Positions 14,481 to 22,944 of a stretch of DNA of 32,898 nucleotides are shown here, piece by piece; position 1 is the first letter of the stretch; each line of letters begins with the position of its first letter. Position numbers and translations under genes: made by a program. Below the pieces are notes generated by a model, which saw only the letters and a program-made list of their open reading frames with translations, searched no databases and was not told where the DNA came from. Source of the DNA: CAYVUI01 sp964454745 (GTDB lineage: Bacteria > Planctomycetota > Phycisphaerae > Sedimentisphaerales > Anaerohalosphaeraceae); contig CAYVUI010000042.1 in NCBI GenBank assembly GCA_964454745.1, positions 1-32,898 on the forward strand, written 5' to 3'.

Positions 14481-16024
14481 ATACCAATGGGTCTTCTCGG
14501 CCCGCGAGCAGGCTGTTGCTCTGCCGTACGCATCTCATTGCGTTCCCGGATATCGAAAAACCATATCTGATATGTATTCATCCTGTTTTCCAGCTCCGTC
14601 AGTGTCATCCTTTCACTGACCGCTCCGGGATAACGCTGGCCAATGGCAATGAGCCTCTGGTAATTACCCACCAGGTCCGAAAGGGCGGCTTCAAGGTCCA
14701 GGTACAGGCCGGTCGTATCCTGGAGAATATCCTCGGTTACGGTTTCGACTTCCCGCCTCGATGTTCTGCCGGTGACCGGTCGACGCCGGCGGGTACCATC
14801 GGCTTCATCATCCTCTTCATAATAATACCCCCTGTCATCTTCATCGAGCATACGCTGCTGAGAATTCGTGATTTCGTCCCGTTGTGTTTCGCGGGTACTC
14901 TGCGCCTGGCGATTAATCTCTTCCACGGCTTTGATTTCCCGGTCCAGCTCATCCACTCGCTGTTCAAGGTAATCCATTGATGCCTGGAGCCGACCGGCAT
15001 TGCGGCGGTTGACCTGGAACCTGCGAATACTCTGATCGATGGAACTGCCGATCATCAGGTTCGCTCCCTTTGCCTGCATCTCAGCGAGTACGTCGATTTC
15101 ACTGTCCACCATCTTGTCCGCAAGCTTTGCCTCAATCGTCTGGCTCGCGGTCAGCGTCAGCATATAATCCTCTTCCAGCATGGCCTCTTCCGCAGTAACG
15201 TCCGACGTGCTTGGTACCTTTTTGCTCAATTCATCGACAACCACTTCATTGCCCTTGCGATCAGCTTTGTCGATCAGGTATTTTTTCCCGCCCTGATCCT
15301 GCACACGAACGACCTGGATCCGCGAGTCCACCATCGCGGCCGCCGCAACCGAGTTTCTCCCTTTTTTCTCCGCGAGGGAAACCAGGTAATCCTTATACAG
15401 GGAAAGCCGCTTGGAGCTGAATGTATCGCGATGCTCCAGGAAGTCCGTAATCTGCGTAGCTGAACTGACAACCGGGGAGATCGATCCGGTCAGAGCCGTA
15501 CTGGAGATAAACACCTTGTCACAGGCCATAGGAACCATCATAGCCGCGGAATAAACACCGCTGAAACTCCCACCTGAAATATAGCAAATCACAGGGCAGT
15601 TGTTAGTATTTTTGATCGTTTCAGCCAGAATACGGCTGTATTCCCCCCGGCCGCCGGGATTATCGATCTCGATCAGGATAAAACGCGGGCCCTTGTTGGA
15701 AGCCTCAACAATTGTGGACGCAATTTCGTCACAAATCGTCTTGGAAAGAAATATCTCCGGGGATGTAATACGAATGACAATTACGTTATCTCTTCGGCCT
15801 TTGTCATTGGGCTCAATACGATACTCATCCAGGACAACCGGCTTAAAATCGCCATTTGTGCTGTCAAAAATCAGGGTACGGTCCCGAATTTGTTTTTGAG
15901 TGGCAAATCCGTCGAAGACCTCACCGGTCGTTTTATGAGTAAATGTGTCCGCTTTCAGACCTCCCGGCAAAGCAAGAAAACATATCGAAAGCAGGATAAG
16001 GCAAAGTTGTGTTCGTTTAAACAT
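14477..16024 (-). CDS. Secreted ClpP-fold (NfeD/SppA-like) serine protease with coiled-coil tail
   Basis: This 515-residue protein has an N-terminal signal peptide (MFKRTQLCLILLSICFLALPGGLKA), a short domain starting DTFTHKTTGEVFDGFA, a ClpP/crotonase-fold protease core (about 80-290), a long coiled coil (about 340-400) and an acidic/Arg-rich low-complexity part (YYYEEDDEADGTRRRR). In the core, DNPGGRGEYSR matches the oxyanion strand-turn of NfeD-type proteases, S159 in VYSAAMMVPMACDKVF aligns with the nucleophile, and K205 in SSKRLSLYKDY falls where NfeD proteases place the catalytic Lys. It lacks NfeD's membrane domain. A ribosome site AGGAG lies about 8 bases before the ATG. A relative is encoded at 21320-22477. 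Alignment is from memory of the family, so catalytic residues are likely, not proven. Confidence 0.8.
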   Translation of the reverse strand: MFKRTQLCLILLSICFLALPGGLKADTFTHKTTGEVFDGFATQKQIRDRTLIFDSTNGDFKPVVLDEYRIEPNDKGRRDNVIVIRITSPEIFLSKTICDEIASTIVEASNKGPRFILIEIDNPGGRGEYSRILAETIKNTNNCPVICYISGGSFSGVYSAAMMVPMACDKVFISSTALTGSISPVVSSATQITDFLEHRDTFSSKRLSLYKDYLVSLAEKKGRNSVAAAAMVDSRIQVVRVQDQGGKKYLIDKADRKGNEVVVDELSKKVPSTSDVTAEEAMLEEDYMLTLTASQTIEAKLADKMVDSEIDVLAEMQAKGANLMIGSSIDQSIRRFQVNRRNAGRLQASMDYLEQRVDELDREIKAVEEINRQAQSTRETQRDEITNSQQRMLDEDDRGYYYEEDDEADGTRRRRPVTGRTSRREVETVTEDILQDTTGLYLDLEAALSDLVGNYQRLIAIGQRYPGAVSERMTLTELENRMNTYQIWFFDIRERNEMRTAEQQPARGPRRPIGM

Positions 16025-16348
16025 ATTTTAATCTCCTGAACATGAATATACGTATACTACGGTCATTGTAGCGAAGACGTTTTCAAATTCCACTAAATTC
16101 CTATCCCTTTTTCAGTCCTGTTAATACGGTTATTTCAATGAATGAGCATCGAGCATGTTTTCGTAGGAATAAAGTATCCATACTCTATCTTATCCGTATA
16201 GAAAACATCGATTTTACAAGGGGACATTGTACAAAATAAAATATACATTTTCCATAAATGGCTATAAAATTGTATGACTTATTTCTTGCTCTCTCAACTT
16301 CTTTCCGGGTAAAATGGAAAAAACGAATACTTTTATGAGGTAATTAGT
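16025..16348. promoter_or_regulatory. Divergent intergenic region with promoter for sulfatase
   Basis: This 324-base region separates a minus-strand protease from a plus-strand sulfatase and must hold promoters for both. On the plus strand, TTGCTC (16286-16291) and TAAAAT (16310-16315) are 18 bases apart, giving a start near 16322. For the minus strand no well-spaced pair stood out. The region is AT-rich. Confidence 0.4.
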
Positions 16349-17641
16349 ATGAATAGAAGGCGATTTTTACAGTCGGCCGGGGTAATGGCCTCCTCCATGT
16401 TTGTCTCTGCACTGCCCCTGGAAGCCGCCGCTAACGATATCCAGATCAAAAAAACCAACATTGTCCTGATTATGGCCGATGACCTTGGCTATGAGGCAAT
16501 CGGATGCAACGGTGCCAAAGACTACAAAACCCCCAATCTCGACCGTCTTGCCGCCGAAGGGATGCGGTTTACCCACTGTTATGCCCAGCCGCTTTGCACA
16601 CCTTCCCGCGTCAAGATCATGACAGGGCGGTACAATGTGCGAAATTACCAGCATTTCGGCTTCCTGCACGAAGATGAAATCACCTTTGCCAATGTCCTCA
16701 AAAAGGTCGGCTACAAGACTTGTGTGGCGGGTAAATGGCAGCTTGGCAAACTCGGCGAACAGGTCCGAGCCTTTGGGTTCGACAGCTACTGCCTCTGGGC
16801 CGGCGGGTACGACAAGCGGTTCCAGGATCCCAATATCAACTGTAATGACGTGATACTCAAGGACACAAAAGGCAAATACGGCCCGGATATCTTTGCCGGT
16901 CACATCTGCGACTTCATCGAAAAGAACCGCAGCAATCCCTTCTTTGTTTACTATCCCATGGCCCTGACGCACGACCCCTTTGTCCCCACGCCCGACAGCC
17001 CGGACTGGGAGGAAAACAAGGGCAAAAAAGACACGAAATACTTCGCGGATATGGTCGCATACACGGACAAAATCGTCGGCAAAATCGACACGAAACTCAA
17101 AACCCTCGGCATCCGGGACGATACCCTGCTGATCTTTACCGGGGATAATGGTACACTCAATCAGATTACGACAAAAATGAAATCCGGCCCGGCAATTACC
17201 GGCGGCAAGGGGGATACGACCAATGCCGGTACACATGTCCCCCTGATTGCATCATGGCCCAAAGCGACACCAAAGGGCAAAGTCTGCGACGATCTGATTG
17301 ATTTTACCGACTTTTTCTCCACCGTTGCGGACCTGGCTCAGGCACCGCTGCCGAACGTAAAAATTGATGGCGTCAGCTTCCTGCCCCAGCTCAAAGGCCA
17401 AACCGGTACCCCCAGGGAGTACACCTACTGCTTCTATCATCCCAATAAAAAGGTTAAACCCAATCAGTTTGAAATGCGTATATTCGTTCGCGACAAACAC
17501 TGGAAACTGTACCACGACGAGAGATTGTACAACCTCGACAACGACCCACTGGAGCAGAAGCCTATCTACATGAAAGATGACACACCGGAATCAAAAGCAG
17601 CCCGTGAGAAACTGTTCAAGCACCTGACGATCCCGCGGTAG
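16349..17641 (+). CDS. Tat-exported formylglycine sulfatase
   Basis: This 430-residue protein hydrolyses sulfate esters, most likely on polysaccharides in the periplasm. It opens with a Tat-type signal (NRRRFLQSAG plus hydrophobic stretch to about residue 28). The sulfatase signature CTPSR carries C83, which is converted to formylglycine, followed by VKIMTGRYN. Metal-binding residues are seen in LIMADDLGYEAIG and FTGDNG, and KWQLGK fits the usual active-site Lys segment. The order and length match sulfatase family S1. It needs a formylglycine-generating enzyme or anaerobic maturase, not encoded here. GAGG lies about 8 bases before the ATG. Its stop is 5 bp from the stop of the convergent amidase gene. 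Substrate specificity cannot be read. Confidence 0.93.
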   Translation: MNRRRFLQSAGVMASSMFVSALPLEAAANDIQIKKTNIVLIMADDLGYEAIGCNGAKDYKTPNLDRLAAEGMRFTHCYAQPLCTPSRVKIMTGRYNVRNYQHFGFLHEDEITFANVLKKVGYKTCVAGKWQLGKLGEQVRAFGFDSYCLWAGGYDKRFQDPNINCNDVILKDTKGKYGPDIFAGHICDFIEKNRSNPFFVYYPMALTHDPFVPTPDSPDWEENKGKKDTKYFADMVAYTDKIVGKIDTKLKTLGIRDDTLLIFTGDNGTLNQITTKMKSGPAITGGKGDTTNAGTHVPLIASWPKATPKGKVCDDLIDFTDFFSTVADLAQAPLPNVKIDGVSFLPQLKGQTGTPREYTYCFYHPNKKVKPNQFEMRIFVRDKHWKLYHDERLYNLDNDPLEQKPIYMKDDTPESKAAREKLFKHLTIPR

Positions 17642-17646
17642 GGCGA

Positions 17647-18459
17647 TTACTTGCCGTACCGAATGGAGGTCAGCAGGCTCGGTCCGTAAGAGGGCCAGAG
17701 CTGTGCCGGGCGGTTTTCCACCTGTCCGGGCAGTTCCATTGTAATCATCGCGATTTTTTTAGTCTCACCAATCCATGAGCCCATCGAACCCGGTCTTGCA
17801 CCAAGCTTGCGGACCGGCAGGGGGGATTTCGCCGCCATTTGCTCGGCCAGGTGACGACCGGGGCCGTCATAATCAATACAGCCGTATGGCTGATGCAGGG
17901 CGATCACGCGAGAAGGATTGTACCGGCTGACCAGCCGTTCGATGATCCGCGATTCCGGTTCGCTCAGGGCACGGTAGCCGTTTCGGGAGCTGTTGTCCCG
18001 GTTCCACGCCGGGAAATTGCGGTTGAGGTCTACGCCATTGGTATTGGTTCGCGTATTGGCCGCGATCCCGTCCGGGTTGACATTTTCAACAAGAACGACC
18101 CGAACATCCTTATAGATGTGCGGATTTTTCGTAAGGTAATCCCCAAGCTGCTTCGCCAGTACAACACTGGCCGGCTCATTGCCATGAATCCCGCCGATGA
18201 TCATTACCGTATCGCCGCTGGTGCCGAATACCCGGCAGACAATCTCCCGGCCCAGCACGGACTTGCCCGCGACAAAATCCACACTGCCCGCAAGCTGCAT
18301 CGGTTTTGCCGCTTTGACCGTCCTTTCCGGAACGACTCTCGTCATCCGCCAGGAAGAGCCCGGCAGGCTGCTCTTGGCTGTTTCCTCTCCGCAGCCGGCG
18401 AGAACCAAAATGAACAGCATGACCATTAGGAGAATCACTACATTGCGTCGGTTTTTCAT
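17647..18459 (-). CDS. Lipoprotein M14-type murein peptide amidase (MpaA-like)
   Basis: This is a zinc carboxypeptidase-fold protein of about 270 residues, likely cleaving murein peptides or small peptides in the periplasm. The lipoprotein signal is MKNRRNVVILLMVMLFILVLAGC, with the lipid-carrying Cys at 23. The zinc and catalytic motifs are present: HGNEP (H92, E95), NPDGI, VDLNRNFP, the third zinc ligand in ALHQPYG (H189) and the general-base Glu in ITMELPG (E242). The fold length and motifs match MpaA/DUF2817 relatives. The ATG at 18459 is chosen because it gives a normal lipoprotein leader; an in-frame ATG at 18483 would add eight residues, and neither has a clear ribosome site. A possible role is recycling cell-wall peptides. 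Confidence 0.85.
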   Translation of the reverse strand: MKNRRNVVILLMVMLFILVLAGCGEETAKSSLPGSSWRMTRVVPERTVKAAKPMQLAGSVDFVAGKSVLGREIVCRVFGTSGDTVMIIGGIHGNEPASVVLAKQLGDYLTKNPHIYKDVRVVLVENVNPDGIAANTRTNTNGVDLNRNFPAWNRDNSSRNGYRALSEPESRIIERLVSRYNPSRVIALHQPYGCIDYDGPGRHLAEQMAAKSPLPVRKLGARPGSMGSWIGETKKIAMITMELPGQVENRPAQLWPSYGPSLLTSIRYGK

Positions 18460-18515
18460 AGCATTACAACCTGTAATCTTCATCGTTTCGTCAGTATATC
18501 CTTTAATAACATTAT

Positions 18516-21026
18516 TTACGCTTTGACCGGAAATGCAACAAATATTCGCGTTCCTTCGTTTTCTTTGGATTCCAGCCGCAGGTATCCCTCGTGGCGTTCG
18601 ATGATCCGCCGGGCAATCGGCAGGCCCAGCCCCTCACCGGGGCATCTCTGCGGGGCGCATCGGCCAAACATCGCCATCGCCTGCTGCTGATTCTCCGGGG
18701 CAATCCCGATTCCGTCATCTTCGATACAGTAAAATACGCGGTCCTGCCCCTCCCAGCCGCTGATGCGGATATGCCCAATCTCGTCCGTGCGGCGGTACTG
18801 TATCGCATTGTCAATGATTTGCCGCAGGGCACGACGGATTTGCTCCATATCTCCCACGCAGGGCGGAAGCTGTGTGATTTCCACATCCATCTGCGTCTTC
18901 TCGATTTCATCCATAAACTCGTTAACCAGCTCCCCTGCAAGCAGTTCCATATCAATCGGCTCATACTCAAACGGTGTATTTTCCGCCCGGCTGATCCGCA
19001 GCATCCCGTCCATGACGAGATTGACCCGCGCCAGATGTTTTCGCACCGCGTCAAAGGCCTCGGCTGCATCATAAATCCCGCTTCGGGCAATCGCCTTTCG
19101 GTTCGGTTCGTCCAGTTCGAGCTGACTGAGCACCTGGCAAAGCTGCCCGAACCGCCCGTCGAGCGCACTCATATCCCGATTTAGGCTGACCAGCGTCTCC
19201 CGCATATCCTGCGAAACAATGCCCAGCATATTCGCGATTTCCTGGTTGCGGAAGCTGACGACCTCGCTAAGCTCCTCGATCACGCCCTTGGCCTCGGTCT
19301 CCATCTCCTGCATCTCCAGGGCCAGGGCCTCGTAGGCTCTTTTTGCAGTACCCAGCTCCTGCTGAAGCGTTTCCACTTCTACGGATTTGGTCTTTACCGC
19401 ACTGAGCAGGTCATCGCGCTTGTCCCGCAATTGTTCCTGCTCGAACAGGCTCTGCTTCGAGAGTTCTTCGATCTTTTTCGCCAGCCGGCCCAGTTCTGCT
19501 GTCTGATCTTCCACGAGCCCGCGGAAATGGTCCCGCTCGATCCGCAGTTCCTCGATCATTTTCGCCGTGTCGGTCCTTAGCCCGGTCATCCGGACCTGCA
19601 GTTCATTTCGCTCATAATCCGCATCCCGAACACGTGCCTCCAGTTCCTTTCGCTGGGCCTGTGCAGCCTGGCACAACTCCTCACGCTCCTCGTGCATCCC
19701 GGCGAAATCTTCTTCCAGTTCCGCGATCCGCTCGAGCTGAACTTCGCAAAGCTTTTCATATTCGCGAATCTCGGCCCGCATTTTCGCCTGTATTCGCTCA
19801 TGAATCCGAGCCTCTTCGCTGAGCTTCTCGTCCATGCTCTCGATATCCACACGCTGCTGGGCCGCGGTATCCCGGAAATGGGCCACCTGCCCCTTGAGGT
19901 CATCCACCATGCGCTCATGCGTGGCGTGCAGTTCGTCGTATTTCTTCGCAAGCTCCGTGAATTTCCGGTTCGCTTCCGCCGTTTCCTTTTCCAACTGCAC
20001 CCGGCGGGTCAGCCATTCGCTCTGGGTCTGGCGATATTCCTTCTCCCGCTGCTGGAGGCGGACCTGAAGCCGGCTGTTCTCGACGTTTTTCTCCTCGATG
20101 GACTTTTCGTAATACGCCTTTTGCTTCTCAATATCCTCTCGCAGGGCCTTGCGGTTCGCTTCATGCTCCTGGGCATATTCATCTTTTCGCTGGCTTTCTT
20201 CCCGAAGACCGGCCTCGATGCGTCCGCTGCGGCTTTGCTCAAGCTGCGTCTTGAGTTGTTCAACCTCGCCGCTTTTCTCTTTAGCCAGGCTGCGGAAGTA
20301 CTCGATACGCTTGTTCAGGTCTTTTTGCTTTTCATCAAGCTCGGATTTCTCCCCGGCCAGGGCATTTTCCAACTCCTCGATTCGCCCCTGGGCCTGAACG
20401 CGAAGATTTTCAATTTCCTGCGTATAAGATTCACTCTGCGATTTCGCTTCCTGGCTCGCCTCTCGCAGTGCAATCCGCAGGTTGGCGATCTCCCGTTCAC
20501 GGCGGGCCAAAAGCACATAGGTATCCTCGCTGGAAATTTCCCTCTCCCGACGGGCGATATCCACCAGGGTGCACCGCCAGCAGGGTGTTGCGCTTTGCGA
20601 ATTCACAATCGGCTCAATCGAGAGGTTCGCGGAAAAAACTTCACCGCCGATCCGCATAAAACGGGCCTCAAAATCACCGCCGCCGGCCTCAAAAGCCCCG
20701 GCAAACTTCGCGGTCGCCTGCCCTCGGTCCGATTCACACACCATATCGAGCAAACATTTACCCAGCAAATCCATCGTCCCGGAGTCAAATATTTCCGCGA
20801 AATCCGGGTCCATTTCACATAGAATGCAGTCCTCATAAATCAGGCACTGACCCTCGAACACTACTTTACGGGATGTTGTGTCAGCCTCCAGCAGGGGAAC
20901 CACCTCGCCGGATTTGCCGCGAAGAACGGTCGCCTCGTTCACACGGAATGCCTCCACCTGTTCATTTTGGAGCGCAGCTTTTGCCGTGCCTTTGAACAGC
21001 CCCCCAAGGTTCCGAAAACCTGCCAT
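18516..21026 (-). CDS. PAS / long coiled-coil / HATPase protein, histidine kinase-like with His-to-Gln change
   Basis: This 836-residue cytoplasmic protein has an N-terminal segment, a PAS-like domain (about 55-165, ending WRCTLVDIARREREIS), a very long charged coiled coil (about 165-590), a HisKA-like helix pair and a HATPase_c domain (about 720-836). The ATPase looks functional: N-box ALRQIIDNAIQY, G1 EDDGIGIA, G2 GEGLGLPIARR. The H-box reads SQDMRETL where kinases have SHELRTPL, so the phospho-acceptor is Gln (Q606). It may be a pseudokinase or an ATP-driven scaffold. There is no membrane segment. A ribosome site GGAG lies about 10 bases before the ATG. The gene is divergent from a secreted protease. 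Confidence 0.85.
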   Translation of the reverse strand: MAGFRNLGGLFKGTAKAALQNEQVEAFRVNEATVLRGKSGEVVPLLEADTTSRKVVFEGQCLIYEDCILCEMDPDFAEIFDSGTMDLLGKCLLDMVCESDRGQATAKFAGAFEAGGGDFEARFMRIGGEVFSANLSIEPIVNSQSATPCWRCTLVDIARREREISSEDTYVLLARREREIANLRIALREASQEAKSQSESYTQEIENLRVQAQGRIEELENALAGEKSELDEKQKDLNKRIEYFRSLAKEKSGEVEQLKTQLEQSRSGRIEAGLREESQRKDEYAQEHEANRKALREDIEKQKAYYEKSIEEKNVENSRLQVRLQQREKEYRQTQSEWLTRRVQLEKETAEANRKFTELAKKYDELHATHERMVDDLKGQVAHFRDTAAQQRVDIESMDEKLSEEARIHERIQAKMRAEIREYEKLCEVQLERIAELEEDFAGMHEEREELCQAAQAQRKELEARVRDADYERNELQVRMTGLRTDTAKMIEELRIERDHFRGLVEDQTAELGRLAKKIEELSKQSLFEQEQLRDKRDDLLSAVKTKSVEVETLQQELGTAKRAYEALALEMQEMETEAKGVIEELSEVVSFRNQEIANMLGIVSQDMRETLVSLNRDMSALDGRFGQLCQVLSQLELDEPNRKAIARSGIYDAAEAFDAVRKHLARVNLVMDGMLRISRAENTPFEYEPIDMELLAGELVNEFMDEIEKTQMDVEITQLPPCVGDMEQIRRALRQIIDNAIQYRRTDEIGHIRISGWEGQDRVFYCIEDDGIGIAPENQQQAMAMFGRCAPQRCPGEGLGLPIARRIIERHEGYLRLESKENEGTRIFVAFPVKA

Positions 21027-21195
21027 CGATGTTTTCTCCGTAAAACGAGTTTGTACAATCCCTGTTTATCTTATTATCGGCCATAACGGGCGGGATACTC
21101 CAGTTTTGTCGATCTTTTGTACCGGAAATTTCCCAGGAACAATCCTGTTGAACCTTTGAGGGCCTTTTAAGGTATATATTTATATAAATGCTTAC

Positions 21196-21225
21196 ATAAT
21201 GTGCACTTATGCAGTTTTGTGTCAA
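21196..21225 (-). promoter_or_regulatory. Candidate promoter for coiled-coil kinase-like gene
   Basis: On the minus strand a perfect TTGACA (21225-21220) and a -10-like CATTAT (21201-21196) are 18 bases apart. This predicts a start near 21189 and a 5' leader of about 160 bases. The -10 is a partial match only. Confidence 0.4.
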
Positions 21226-21261
21226 AAAATGACAATGGCTCCAATTTATAAAGCTTCTTTA

Positions 21262-21290
21262 TTGACAAATCTGGGGACCCTTTATATAAT
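21262..21290 (+). promoter_or_regulatory. Consensus sigma-70 promoter for secreted protease
   Basis: TTGACA (21262-21267) and TATAAT (21285-21290) are separated by exactly 17 bases. This is the closest match to the full consensus in the window, and it predicts strong, possibly constitutive expression from about 21297. Confidence 0.85.
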
Positions 21291-21319
21291 AGAATAAACA
21301 ATAATTACGGAGGAAATTT

Positions 21320-22477
21320 ATGAGATATGCAGTAGTTTTAACAACGGCGTTGCTTTTTCTAAACATCTGCATGGGCGATACATTCACCCATCAGGATACG
21401 AAGGAAACCTTTGACGGCTATGCCACCAGCGTAAAAATAGGGAACAAAACCAAGGTCGTCACACCGGACGGCGAAAAAGCCGTCGACATGATGGATTACG
21501 AGGTCGAGTACAACTACAAGGGCCGCAATCCTGTCATCCCGGTTCTGTCCATTCCCGATGCGATTATGATCCAGATGGAAATCCGGGCCTTCAATGAAGA
21601 ATTGCAGAAGGAAGCCGACAAGGGACCGTATTTTATCCTGATTAAGATCGACTCTCCCGGCGGGCGGGTGGACTACTGCGAGGAAATCTGCAATGCAATC
21701 CTCGAGCTGGATTACTGCAAAACAGTCGCCTACATCTCCGGCGGCAAAAAGGGAGGCGCCTACTCCGCGGCGGCGATTATCTCGATTGCCTGCGATGAGA
21801 TTTACATGGCCTCGGGAACGGTCATCGGGGCGGCAACCATGATTGCCGGCGGTGACGATATCGAGAAAATTCTTGGTGAAAATACCGCGGAAAAATTCCG
21901 CTCGGCCTGGCGTACTAAAACCGCCTCGATCGCCGAAAAAACCGGCCGGCCCCCGATTCTTGTCAAAGCCATGGAAAACAAGGAAATCGAGGTGGTCGAG
22001 GTGAAAATCGACGGCGAGCGAAAATTCATCGACTCGGTCAACTACAAACCGGAATACGAAAAAGTGAAAATCTGGTCCAAAAAGGGCTTTCTGCTGACCC
22101 TGACCGCCAATGAGGCCCAGCAATGCGGCATCTCGGACGGCCAGGCGGAATCGGACCGTGAGCTGATCGCACTGCTCAAGGCCGACGATGTGAAGCTCAA
22201 GCCCAATACGGAACCCGATGATGCCCGCGAGTATTACCAGCGCGTCGAGGCAAAATTCAAAAAGCTTGACAATGCCCTCGAAAACGGTTTTTCATCTTTG
22301 GGTATGACACAAAGCTACCGCACCGCATTGAGTACCACACGCGAGCTGATTCGCGACGCGAAAATGATGCTCATGCTCAAACGCAAATTTGAGGGAGATA
22401 TCCCTTACGAAGAGGATCAGCTTGAAGAGCTTATCGAAGATTTGAATTCGTTTTACACGAACCTCAAACGCCGTTAA
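21320..22477 (+). CDS. Secreted ClpP-fold (NfeD/SppA-like) serine protease
   Basis: This 385-residue protein has a signal peptide (MRYAVVLTTALLFLNICMG), then the same N-terminal element as the protease at 14477-16024 (DTFTHQDTKETFDGYA), a ClpP/crotonase-fold core (about 70-280) and a helical C-terminus with no membrane span. KIDSPGGRVDYCEEI is the oxyanion region. S149 in AYSAAAIISIACDEIYM followed by ASGTVIGAA matches NfeD proteases closely, and K192 in AEKFRSAWRTK aligns with the catalytic Lys. The nucleophile-to-Lys distance is 43 residues. The start has a strong ribosome site (GGAGGA) and sits under a consensus promoter. Its TAA shares three bases with the stop of convergent tsaE. Substrates are unknown. 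Confidence 0.83.
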   Translation: MRYAVVLTTALLFLNICMGDTFTHQDTKETFDGYATSVKIGNKTKVVTPDGEKAVDMMDYEVEYNYKGRNPVIPVLSIPDAIMIQMEIRAFNEELQKEADKGPYFILIKIDSPGGRVDYCEEICNAILELDYCKTVAYISGGKKGGAYSAAAIISIACDEIYMASGTVIGAATMIAGGDDIEKILGENTAEKFRSAWRTKTASIAEKTGRPPILVKAMENKEIEVVEVKIDGERKFIDSVNYKPEYEKVKIWSKKGFLLTLTANEAQQCGISDGQAESDRELIALLKADDVKLKPNTEPDDAREYYQRVEAKFKKLDNALENGFSSLGMTQSYRTALSTTRELIRDAKMMLMLKRKFEGDIPYEEDQLEELIEDLNSFYTNLKRR

Positions 22478-22932
22478 GCGTCGAGCGTTTCAAAGCCGGC
22501 CAGTGAGATTTTTCGCTCGGCCTCGCTGACATGATCGATATAAATCGTCTTGTAGTCAAAGCCCGTAAGGGCCGGCAGCACCTTGTCTGCCCACTCGACC
22601 AGGACCACCGAATCCGGTCGGCAGTAATCGTCAAACCCAAGCTGGTCCAATTGCCGCACCGAATCCAGGCGATACGCATCGAGGTGATAAATGCACAGGC
22701 CTTCGCGGGTGTCGTATTCGTTAATCAGCACAAACGTCGGCGAGCTTACTTCGTGGTGCTCAACCGCACCGAGCCCCGAACTGATCCCTTTAATCAGATG
22801 CGTCTTGCCCGCGGCCAGGTTGCCGATCAGCGCGATGACATCACCGGGGCGAATCAGCCCGGCCAGTTTTTCGCCGATCTCAATCGTGTGCTGTGACGAC
22901 CGTGACAGGATTTCCTGCGTTTGACGTTCCAT
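22474..22932 (-). CDS. tsaE: tRNA threonylcarbamoyladenosine biosynthesis ATPase TsaE
   Basis: This 152-residue protein is the ATPase of the TsaB-TsaD-TsaE complex that makes t6A at position 37 of ANN-decoding tRNAs. It has P-loop GNLAAGKT (37-44), SSPTFVLINEY, HLDAYRL and VEWADKV, all typical of TsaE. The P-loop differs from the usual GDLGAGKT by Asp to Asn and Gly to Ala. A good ribosome site GAGGAG precedes the ATG. It is the last gene of an argH-thiL-tsaE run, 12 bp after thiL. The substrate tRNA-Lys is also encoded in this window, though not in the same transcript. Confidence 0.95.
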   Translation of the reverse strand: MERQTQEILSRSSQHTIEIGEKLAGLIRPGDVIALIGNLAAGKTHLIKGISSGLGAVEHHEVSSPTFVLINEYDTREGLCIYHLDAYRLDSVRQLDQLGFDDYCRPDSVVLVEWADKVLPALTGFDYKTIYIDHVSEAERKISLAGFETLDA

Positions 22933-22944
22933 AGTTCTCCTCTG

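Noticed and set aside
19692..20822. Long plus-strand ORF of 376 codons opposite the coiled-coil protein
   Set aside because: It is the antisense of heptad-rich codons, giving Leu/Phe-rich text with no signal or domain logic.
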